Assembly: GCA_947176425.1 (NCBI GenBank)
Contig: CAMWQV010000017.1
Coordinates: forward strand, 1 to 13,380
Origin: an uncultured Clostridia bacterium
GTDB lineage: Bacteria; Bacillota; Clostridia; Oscillospirales; Oscillospiraceae
Direction: 5' to 3'
Length of the DNA: 13,380 bases
In this document: positions 8,228-13,380 of the stretch, piece after piece
How the letters are laid out: each line of letters starts with the position of its first letter
Numbering within the stretch: the first letter of the stretch is position 1
Made by a program: the position numbers and the translations under genes
The notes under the pieces: generated by a model
The model's input: only the letters and a program-made list of their open reading frames with translations
Told to the model about the DNA's origin: nothing
The model's database searches: none

Positions 8228-9247
8228 ATGGCAGTTACCGTTAAAGATGTTGCGGCGCTGGCAGGCGTCTCCCCCTCTACTGTTTCCCGCGTGTGCAATG
8301 ATCATCCGTCTATCAGTAGAGACACCAAAGAAAAAGTACGCCGGGCGATGGCACAGCTGAACTACGAACCGGCTCTGTCCGCAGGCGGGAACACCAACCA
8401 GAGAGCACGGCAAATCGGTATGGTTCTGCCCCCCTCCCCCCGTATGGCTTATGAAAATCCATTCTATTTGGAGACGCTTCGCGGCATCAGCCAGCTGTGC
8501 AACCAGCGTCAGTACGCTGCCGCCCTTATCACGGGACAGGATGAGAGTGAAATACTGCGGGCATTGCAAAATCTGAACCAAAGCGGGCATTTAGAAGGGA
8601 TTGTCCTTTTATATGCCAAAGAAAAAGACGATATTGTGGAGTATCTTTGTGAGGCTGGTTTGCTTTATGTGGTGATCGGAAAAGCAAATCAGTTGGCGGG
8701 CCAAACCGTCTGTATTGATAACGACAATCTGCTGGCCGGACACGAGGCTACCGACTATCTCTACCAACTGGGACACCGCAAGATTGCTTATCTGGGCTGC
8801 AATACAATGTTTCTTTACTCCGCAGACCGGAAATCAGGATATCAGCTGTCGCTATTGCAGCATGGGCTGCCAATCTTGCCGGAATATTGTGTGGAAATGG
8901 ATGGGATCCTATCAAACGATTTCCCTGTCCTGCGTGAATTGCTGGAACGAAAAGACCGCCCCACTGCTGTTGTTGCCAGCGATGATATCCTGGCTGTGTT
9001 GCTGGAGCGAACCTGTATGCAGATAGGGCTGTCCGTCCCAGAGGATATTTCTATCATCTCTTTTAACAATTCACCATTTGCGCAGTTTACATCGTTCCAG
9101 CTGACATCGGTGGATATCAATTCTTTTCAGCTGGGGGTTGAGGCTGCGGCTCAACTGATTAACCATGCGGAAGATCCCAATCTTCTGGCAACAAAGATTA
9201 TTATCCCACACCATATTGTAGAGCGCAGCAGCTGCCGCAGACTGTAA
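8228..9247 (+). CDS. malR: LacI-family transcriptional regulator (MalR-like)
   Basis: A 339-aa repressor. The N-terminal helix-turn-helix and hinge (residues 4-60: VTVKDVAALAGVSPSTVSRVCN, then SRDTKEKVRRAMAQLNYEP) bind DNA. A periplasmic-binding-protein-like effector domain starts at about 63 (RQIGMVLPP). It keeps typical landmarks such as LGHRKIAYLG, PTAVVASDDILAVLL, PEDISIISFNNSPFAQFTS and LTSVDIN. The start is the ATG at 8228, with AAAAGGAG 7 nt upstream. The frame extends further upstream to 8147, but that alternative start is the -35 box itself. It is transcribed divergently from the maltose operon, which it most likely represses in the absence of maltose or maltodextrin. The exact inducer is not readable from the sequence. 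No clear terminator follows it before 9332, so readthrough into the next gene is possible. Confidence 0.9.
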   Translation: MAVTVKDVAALAGVSPSTVSRVCNDHPSISRDTKEKVRRAMAQLNYEPALSAGGNTNQRARQIGMVLPPSPRMAYENPFYLETLRGISQLCNQRQYAAALITGQDESEILRALQNLNQSGHLEGIVLLYAKEKDDIVEYLCEAGLLYVVIGKANQLAGQTVCIDNDNLLAGHEATDYLYQLGHRKIAYLGCNTMFLYSADRKSGYQLSLLQHGLPILPEYCVEMDGILSNDFPVLRELLERKDRPTAVVASDDILAVLLERTCMQIGLSVPEDISIISFNNSPFAQFTSFQLTSVDINSFQLGVEAAAQLINHAEDPNLLATKIIIPHHIVERSSCRRL

Positions 9248-9291
9248 TGCTGTTATTGCTGGCCAAATCGCCAAAAACAAATTCAAAAAAC

Positions 9292-9305
9292 TGTGCAATT
9301 AGCAT
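9292..9305 (+). promoter_or_regulatory. Second copy of the candidate LacI-site motif
   Basis: TGTGCAATTAGCAT differs at one position from 8186-8199 and sits 26 nt upstream of the -35 of the antiterminator promoter. If functional it would link glucose-permease control to the maltose repressor. It lacks the palindromic second half found at 8189-8202. Confidence 0.35.
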
Positions 9306-9331
9306 ATTTTTTCTGGGAATGAAATTTTCGC

Positions 9332-9360
9332 TTGACTTTATGGAACAAAAGAGGTATTCT
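9332..9360 (+). promoter_or_regulatory. Promoter of the antiterminator-ptsG unit
   Basis: -35 TTGACT (9332-9337) and -10 TATTCT (9355-9360) are separated by exactly 17 nt. The start would be near 9367, only about 13 nt before the RAT element, as expected for an antitermination-controlled leader. Confidence 0.8.
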
Positions 9361-9379
9361 TTTTGAGGAATTGACTGTT

Positions 9380-9408
9380 GGAATGTTACCAGTTCGCTGG
9401 GCTTGACC
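9380..9408 (+). promoter_or_regulatory. Ribonucleic antiterminator (RAT) in the antiterminator's own leader
   Basis: The 29-nt element has 5' part GGAATGTTACCAG, tetraloop TTCG and 3' part CTGGGCTTGACC. Layout and length match the BglG/LicT-family RAT: closing GG/CC, an asymmetric AAT internal loop, GTTAC, a 4-bp upper stem, a tetraloop, GGC, an unpaired 4-nt stretch, CC. The upper stem CCAG/CTGG with a UUCG loop should be very stable. Its last bases (ACC, 9406-9408) are also the first bases of the terminator stem, so binding of the antiterminator would block termination. Confidence 0.82.
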
Positions 9409-9475
9409 GACTCTGTCTGGATTTGTCTGCGCTCATATTGTGCAGATTAAGAGGACGGGGTTGGTTTATTTTTTA
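9406..9475 (+). terminator. Leader terminator of the antiterminator gene, overlapping the RAT
   Basis: ACCGACTCTGTCT (9406-9418) pairs along all 13 positions, four of them G-T, with GGACGGGGTTGGT (9453-9465). TTATTTTTTA (9466-9475) follows. The large loop contains its own 8-bp hairpin, GTCTGCGC (9425-9432) with GTGCAGAT (9440-9447). It ends just before the ribosome site AGGGAGGG (9475-9482). The long loop makes it less classic than the second one. Confidence 0.65.
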
Positions 9476-9490
9476 GGGAGGGCAGAGGAC

Positions 9491-10333
9491 GTGCGCATCA
9501 AAAAAGTAATCAACAACAACATTCTCTGCGTGGTGGATGACAAGGGCAGTGAAATGATTGTCACTGGCAAGGGGCTGGGATTTCAGCGAAAGACCGGCGA
9601 GCGGGTGGACCCGGCTCTGTTTGAAAAGACCTACCATATGGAGGGAAAAGCCGAGCAGCGTAAGTTACGGGAACTGTGTGAACAAATCCCGGTTGAACAC
9701 CTGAAGCTGACGCAGGACTTGATTGAATATATCAAAGGCCAGATTTCTGTTCCGCTGAACGAGTCCCTGCTCATTACCCTGGCGGACCATATCAGCTTTG
9801 CCATCAAGCGCAAAGAGGAAGGGGTAGAGTTCAGCAATCCTCTTCAGGGTGCCATTATGAGTTATTATCCAACCGAGTACCACTTAGGCCAACATTGCCT
9901 GCGGGTCATTCAAAAGGAAATCCAGGTGGATTTGAACCCCAGTGAAGCGGCCTTCATTGCCCTGCATATTGTCAACTCCGAGCTGAATACCAGCATGAGC
10001 GTCATGTATGACATTACGAAACTGATTGAGGATACCTTGGAAGTGGTGGAATACTTCTACCAGAAAACTTTTGACCGGGAGTCGTTGGATTTCAACCGCT
10101 TTGTGGTTCATCTGCGCTACTTCGCTCAGCGGTTGTTTCAAACCGTACCTCAGCAAACAGACGAATACGATGCGGATTTTCAAGAGATGATCATTCGCAG
10201 CTGTAAACAGCACTATAAATGCGCCCAGCATATTGGAGAATACATCCACAACGCTTATCAAAAAGAAGTTTCCAATGCAGAATTAATTTATCTGACCATC
10301 CACCTCAAGAGGATTAATCTCAGTAAAAAATAA
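9491..10333 (+). CDS. glcT: BglG/LicT-family transcriptional antiterminator (GlcT-like)
   Basis: A 280-aa RNA-binding regulator. The N-terminal CAT domain (about 1-55, RIKKVINNNILCVVDDKGSEMIVTGKGLGF) binds RAT hairpins. Two PTS regulation domains follow: PRD1 at about 65-170 and PRD2 at about 172-277. The four histidines phosphorylated in this family are present at nearly LicT positions: His100 (LADHISFAIKR), His159 (FIALHIVNSEL), His207 (VVHLRYFAQRL) and His271 (TIHLKRI). Phosphorylation by PTS proteins would switch activity with sugar supply. Start: GTG at 9491, 8 nt after AGGGAGGG. An in-frame GTG at 9440 lies inside the terminator hairpin and is rejected. The symbol rests on adjacency to a glucose-type permease, as for glcT-ptsG in Bacillus; LicT or BglG are equally good family names. 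RATs occur both upstream and downstream of the gene. Confidence 0.9.
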   Translation: MRIKKVINNNILCVVDDKGSEMIVTGKGLGFQRKTGERVDPALFEKTYHMEGKAEQRKLRELCEQIPVEHLKLTQDLIEYIKGQISVPLNESLLITLADHISFAIKRKEEGVEFSNPLQGAIMSYYPTEYHLGQHCLRVIQKEIQVDLNPSEAAFIALHIVNSELNTSMSVMYDITKLIEDTLEVVEYFYQKTFDRESLDFNRFVVHLRYFAQRLFQTVPQQTDEYDADFQEMIIRSCKQHYKCAQHIGEYIHNAYQKEVSNAELIYLTIHLKRINLSKK

Positions 10334-10334
10334 C

Positions 10335-10363
10335 GGGATCGTGACCTTATGTGGGCGAAACCC
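10335..10363 (+). promoter_or_regulatory. Second RAT element, in the ptsG leader
   Basis: GGGATCGTGACC (10335-10346), a short TTATGT, and GGGCGAAACCC (10353-10363) match the conserved halves of the BglG/LicT RAT (GGATTGTTAC and GGCAAAACC in the family). The core is about 2 nt shorter than the first RAT and the upper stem looks weaker. It begins 1 nt after the antiterminator stop and shares CCC (10361-10363) with the terminator. Confidence 0.8.
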
Positions 10364-10409
10364 ATGCAATGCGTACCAGTGACGTCCGGTACGCATAGTA
10401 TGGGTTTTT
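10361..10409 (+). terminator. Antitermination-controlled terminator before ptsG
   Basis: A strong hairpin: CCCAT (10361-10365) pairs with ATGGG (10400-10404). After a 3/3 internal loop, ATGCGTACC (10369-10377) pairs with GGTACGCAT (10388-10396). TTTTT (10405-10409) follows. The 5' arm overlaps the RAT, so the two folds exclude each other. Confidence 0.9.
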
Positions 10410-10447
10410 ATATTTTCAACCAAACTGAAAACAAGGAGGAACATTTC

Positions 10448-12580
10448 ATGAAAGACAAAATCTTTGGCGTACTCCAGCGTGTGGGCCGCTCCTTTATGCT
10501 GCCCATTGCACTGCTGCCAGTGGCGGGCCTGCTGCTGGGCGTCGGCAGTTCGTTCACTAATCAGACTATGCTGGAAGCCTACGGCCTCACCGGCGTGATC
10601 TACGAGGGCGGCGTCATTTACACCATCCTAGACATCATGAACCAGTGCGGCAGCGCGGTGTTCAACAATCTGGCGCTTCTGTTCGCAATGGGCGTAGCCA
10701 TCGGTATGGCAAAAAAGGAGAAAGAAGTTGCCGCTCTGTCCGGCGCGATTGCCTATCTGGTAATGAACACCGCCATCTCTGCCATGATCACCGCACGGGG
10801 CGGCGTAGAAGCCATGGCGGCCAATACCACCACCTCAACCTTGGGCATCACCACCCTGCAAATGGGCGTCTTTGGCGGCATCATCGTGGGCTTGGGTGTG
10901 GCAGCGCTGCACAACCGCTTTTATAAAATCCAGCTCCCCCAGGTCCTCTCCTTCTTCGGTGGCACCCGGTTCGTTCCCATCGTGTGTACTATCGCGTTTG
11001 TGGCGGTAGGTATCACCATGTTCTATGTCTGGCCTGTGGTTCAGGCAGGCATCGCCGCTTTGGGCGATTTGGTTCTCCGGTCCGGCTACGCTGGCACCTG
11101 GATCTACGGCCTGCTGGAGCGCGCCCTGATCCCCTTCGGCCTGCACCATGTTTTCTATATGCCCTTCTGGCAGACTGCCATGGGCGGCACGGCAGTCATT
11201 GACGGCGTGACCATTCAGGGCGCACAGAATATCTTCTTTGCAGAACTGGCCTCCAAGTCCACGGAAGTGTTCTCGGTGGACGCTACCCGGTTTATGGCTG
11301 GTAAGTTCCCCTTCATGATCTTCGGCCTGCCCGGCGCAGCTTTAGCTATGCATAAGACTGCTAAGCCTGAAAAGCGGAAGGTGGCTGGTGGCCTGCTCCT
11401 CTCTGCCGCCCTCACGGCTATGCTCACCGGCATCACGGAACCGTTAGAGTTTACCTTCCTCTTTGTGGCCCCGCTGATGTATGCCGTCCATTGCGTGTAC
11501 GCCGGTCTGTCCTATATGCTGATGCACATTTTCAACGTGGGTGTAGGCATGACTTTCTCTGGCGGTATCATTGACCTGACCTTGTTTGGCGTCCTTCAAG
11601 GCAACGCCAAGACCCACTGGATTTGGATCCCCATCGTAGGTGTGATATACTTTGTAGTATACTACTTTACGTTCTATCTCATGATTACCAAGATGGACTT
11701 GAAAACCCCAGGCCGGGAGGATGGCGATGAAGAAACCAAGCTCTTTACCCGTTCCGATTTTAAAGCAAAAACAGGAGTGGGGCCTGATGGCTCCACTCCC
11801 GCTGGCGGCGTGTCTGACCCGGTTTCTGCCCTCATCCTCAAGGGGCTGGGTGGTAAGGCCAATCTGTCCGATGTGGATTGCTGCGCCACCCGTCTGCGCG
11901 TCACCGTCATCGACCCAAACAAGGTGACGGATGCGCTGCTGAAACAATCCGGGGCGTCCGGGGTCATCCACAAGGGCAACGGCGTTCAAGTGGTTTATGG
12001 CCCCCAAGTAGCGGTAATCAAGTCCAATCTGGTGGACTTCATGGACTCACCGGAGTCTGATCATTTGGACGCCATGACGGCCCCTGCTCCTGTGGCTGCT
12101 TCGGCCAAAGTTTCGGCGAAAAAACAGGATGCAGTAATGTATGCCCACATGAACGGAACGGTGGTTCCCATGGCTGAGGTTCAGGACGAGGCGTTCTCCA
12201 CCTGCGTACTGGGTGAGGGCGTGGCCATCGAGCCTGCTGAGGGGAAACTGTACGCTCCCGCTGACGCTGTGGTAGATAATCTCTTTGACACCTATCATGC
12301 CATTGGACTGGTCACAGAAGATGGCGTGGAACTGCTGCTCCACATCGGCATTAATACGGTGGAGCTGAAGGGACAGCATTTCCAGGCGCACGTCCAGGCA
12401 GGTCAGAAAGTGAAAAAGGGCGACCTGCTCATCTCCTTCAATATGGAGGCCATCAAAGCGGCCGGCTACTTGCTGACCACCCCAATGATCGTCTGCAACA
12501 CTGACGATTACCAGAGTGTTACCCCCACAGAGGTAGGAACGATCAAGGCAGGCACTTCTCTGCTAAAAGTCAAAGGCTAG
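10448..12580 (+). CDS. ptsG: Glucose-type PTS permease, IIC-IIB-IIA fusion
   Basis: A 710-aa permease resembling Bacillus PtsG in length, domain order and IIC sequence. It imports and phosphorylates glucose in one step at the membrane. The IIC domain (about 1-430) opens with FGVLQRVGRSFMLPIALLPVAGLLL and carries LIPFGLHHVFYMPFW and GITEPLE (328-334). IIB has phospho-Cys479 in DCCATRLRVTV. An Ala-rich linker leads to IIA, with His617 (TYHAIGL) and phospho-acceptor His632 (LLLHIGINTVELKG). Start: ATG at 10448, 7 nt after AAGGAGGA. The frame opens earlier at 10349, but that ATG lies within the RAT. Expression should need the antiterminator to suppress the leader terminator. The gene is visibly richer in G+C, with more C/G-ending codons, than malT or the antiterminator. 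A GlcNAc permease (NagE type) is a less likely alternative. Confidence 0.9.
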   Translation: MKDKIFGVLQRVGRSFMLPIALLPVAGLLLGVGSSFTNQTMLEAYGLTGVIYEGGVIYTILDIMNQCGSAVFNNLALLFAMGVAIGMAKKEKEVAALSGAIAYLVMNTAISAMITARGGVEAMAANTTTSTLGITTLQMGVFGGIIVGLGVAALHNRFYKIQLPQVLSFFGGTRFVPIVCTIAFVAVGITMFYVWPVVQAGIAALGDLVLRSGYAGTWIYGLLERALIPFGLHHVFYMPFWQTAMGGTAVIDGVTIQGAQNIFFAELASKSTEVFSVDATRFMAGKFPFMIFGLPGAALAMHKTAKPEKRKVAGGLLLSAALTAMLTGITEPLEFTFLFVAPLMYAVHCVYAGLSYMLMHIFNVGVGMTFSGGIIDLTLFGVLQGNAKTHWIWIPIVGVIYFVVYYFTFYLMITKMDLKTPGREDGDEETKLFTRSDFKAKTGVGPDGSTPAGGVSDPVSALILKGLGGKANLSDVDCCATRLRVTVIDPNKVTDALLKQSGASGVIHKGNGVQVVYGPQVAVIKSNLVDFMDSPESDHLDAMTAPAPVAASAKVSAKKQDAVMYAHMNGTVVPMAEVQDEAFSTCVLGEGVAIEPAEGKLYAPADAVVDNLFDTYHAIGLVTEDGVELLLHIGINTVELKGQHFQAHVQAGQKVKKGDLLISFNMEAIKAAGYLLTTPMIVCNTDDYQSVTPTEVGTIKAGTSLLKVKG

Positions 12581-12600
12581 TTCATATATTGCAGGTGAAA

Positions 12601-12672
12601 CGGTCAGCATAAATAGTAGCGGCAAGCAAGGCACCGGTATATACCCGGCGCGAGCTTGTTGGTGGCTGACCG
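12601..12672 (+). other. Nested inverted repeats downstream of ptsG
   Basis: CGGTCAGC (12601-12608) pairs perfectly with GCTGACCG (12665-12672). Inside, GCAAGC (12622-12627) pairs with GCTTGT (12654-12659). Innermost, CCGG (12634-12637) can pair with CCGG (12645-12648) around the 10-bp DNA palindrome GGTATATACC (12636-12645). This could fold as a compact RNA at the ptsG mRNA 3' end, or be a protein-binding site of the neighbouring mobile element. No known family is recognised. Confidence 0.45.
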
Positions 12673-12687
12673 CCCCCAAACCCCTGT

Positions 12688-12717
12688 AAAACCGGGCGCA
12701 GATGCGCCCGGTTTTTT
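12688..12717 (+). terminator. Terminator of the antiterminator-ptsG unit
   Basis: AACCGGGCGC (12690-12699), loop AGAT, GCGCCCGGTT (12704-12713), then further T to 12717. It is a perfect G+C-rich stem with a T-run, about 110 nt after the ptsG stop. The A-run before it means it could also stop minus-strand transcripts. Confidence 0.92.
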
Positions 12718-12755
12718 AAGCCGCCTTCGGCGTCTGCTGTCCATCTGCGATGGAG

Positions 12756-12797
12756 AAAAAATCGTCATCGCGCCACCTGCTGACGGTCACGATTTTT
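12756..12797 (-). terminator. Possible terminator overlapping the relaxase stop
   Basis: On the minus strand, CGTCA (12785-12781) pairs with TGACG (12767-12763), followed by ATTTTTT (12762-12756). A competing outer pairing, AAAAATCGT (12757-12765) with ACGATTTTT (12789-12797), gives a hairpin with T-rich flanks in both directions. The stop codon at 12765-12767 lies within the stem. Confidence 0.5.
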
Positions 12798-13380
12798 TTC
12801 TTTCTCCGTCACGCCCAAAATCCGATCCACGTTGTTTTTTGCCGTGAGCAGTTCCATCATTTCTGCCCTTGCCTGCTTGTACTCTGGATACCGTTTCTTG
12901 TTCTCTGCCTGCAATGCGGCATACTCCTGTTTCAACGATTGCATGGACGGAAGTTTCTTCAAGCCGAGAGAATTGAAATACCGTTTTGCTGCTTGACAAG
13001 AGCGGATTTCATTGGTATGCTCCTGATAGAATTTTTCCTGTTTTCGCGGCGGCAGTTTCCGGTATTGGGCGTAAATCTCGCGGGTTTTGATGTAGGCTCC
13101 GATGTGCCGCTGTAATTCTGCAATGTCCTTCATTCTCGCACTGGCAGCTTTGGTCCGGTCAGACAAATCATTGAATTTCTGAACCGCCGCATCACAGGCT
13201 TTCTCTAATTTATCATAATCAGCCAAGCCCTTCTCCTCCAGGTAGATGAGGGTTTTCGCCATCTCTTTGAGATTGAAAGTTTTGGCCCAACGCTCGAAAC
13301 CAGGAGAGTGAGCCTGCTGCATTCGGGCCTGAATGTCAATGAGCATACTGGGTTTCGCCGGTGTCCTCCGTACCGCTTTA
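12765..13380 (-). CDS. MobA/VirD2-type relaxase, C-terminal part (continues past right edge)
   Basis: The open frame runs from the right edge to a TGA at 12765-12767, giving about 204 visible residues. It begins KAVRRTPAKPS, then LIDIQARMQQAHSPGFERWAKTFNLKEMAKTLIYLEEKGL. This corresponds to the last part of the left-edge relaxase (LIDIQAKLAAGKGAGYERWAKIFNLKEAAKTL). The rest is a charged, probably helical and partly coiled-coil tail (YDKLEKACDAAVQKFNDLSDRTKAASARMKDI and so on) ending EKEKNRDRQQVAR. This is the usual C-terminal region of clostridial MOB_P relaxases. The catalytic N-terminus lies outside the window, so whether the gene is intact is unknown. Because the two copies differ in sequence, they come from different elements rather than one gene split by insertion. 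Confidence 0.75.
   Translation of the reverse strand, partial: KAVRRTPAKPSMLIDIQARMQQAHSPGFERWAKTFNLKEMAKTLIYLEEKGLADYDKLEKACDAAVQKFNDLSDRTKAASARMKDIAELQRHIGAYIKTREIYAQYRKLPPRKQEKFYQEHTNEIRSCQAAKRYFNSLGLKKLPSMQSLKQEYAALQAENKKRYPEYKQARAEMMELLTAKNNVDRILGVTEKEKNRDRQQVAR

Noticed and set aside
9440..9490. Upstream GTG start for the antiterminator
   Set aside because: It lies inside the leader terminator hairpin, and the extra residues do not fit the family. The GTG at 9491 has AGGGAGGG at 8 nt.
10349..10447. Upstream ATG start for ptsG
   Set aside because: This ATG is within the RAT, and the extra residues are the translated terminator. The ATG at 10448 has AAGGAGGA at 7 nt.
1..13380. CRISPR array, tRNA, rRNA, integrase or transposase gene
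   Set aside because: I looked for regular spaced repeats, RNA-gene signatures and recombinase motifs on both strands and saw none.

Overview
The window looks like part of a gut-type Firmicutes (Clostridia-like) genome. The evidence is BglG/LicT-type antitermination, sigma-A-like promoters, strong AGGAGG-like ribosome sites, GTG/TTG starts, PTS permeases carrying their own IIA domains, and clostridial-type MobA/VirD2 relaxases. Assignment to a genus is not possible from this sequence alone. Most of the window (about 850-12720) is a two-part sugar uptake island. It lies between two different but homologous relaxase fragments, both on the minus strand, which suggests cargo in or between mobilizable elements.

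Layout: (1) 1-~796, minus: a MobA/VirD2-type relaxase that has lost its N-terminus and runs off the left edge. (2) ~799-1092: non-coding, with an imperfect inverted repeat at its edges and a strong minus-strand terminator for the maltose operon. (3) 1093-7945, minus: a tight operon malT (PTS IIA-IIC-IIB) - mapP-like phosphatase - malQ - glgP, with ~20 nt or overlapping junctions. (4) 7946-8227: divergent control region with back-to-back consensus promoters and short repeats. (5) 8228-9247, plus: LacI-family repressor (malR-like). (6) 9332-9475: promoter plus a ribonucleic antiterminator (RAT) overlapping a terminator. (7) 9491-10333, plus: BglG/LicT/GlcT-type antiterminator. (8) 10335-10409: a second RAT/terminator. 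(9) 10448-12580, plus: glucose-type PTS IIC-IIB-IIA (ptsG). (10) 12581-12785: structured convergent 3' region with terminators. (11) 12765-13380, minus: C-terminal part of a second relaxase that runs off the right edge.

Proposed working of the genes (inference from family knowledge): MalT imports maltose as maltose 6'-phosphate. The EEP-family protein removes the phosphate (MapP role). MalQ disproportionates the maltose into glucose plus longer maltodextrins, and GlgP phosphorolyses these to glucose 1-phosphate. No maltose phosphorylase and no 6-phospho-alpha-glucosidase is present, so this would be a MapP variant that feeds the MalQ/GlgP route. The LacI protein probably represses the divergent operon and itself. 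The antiterminator probably controls both its own mRNA and ptsG through two RATs, a layout like the bgl operon of E. coli but attached to a glucose permease.

No CRISPR array, tRNA, rRNA, integrase or recognisable transposase gene was seen.
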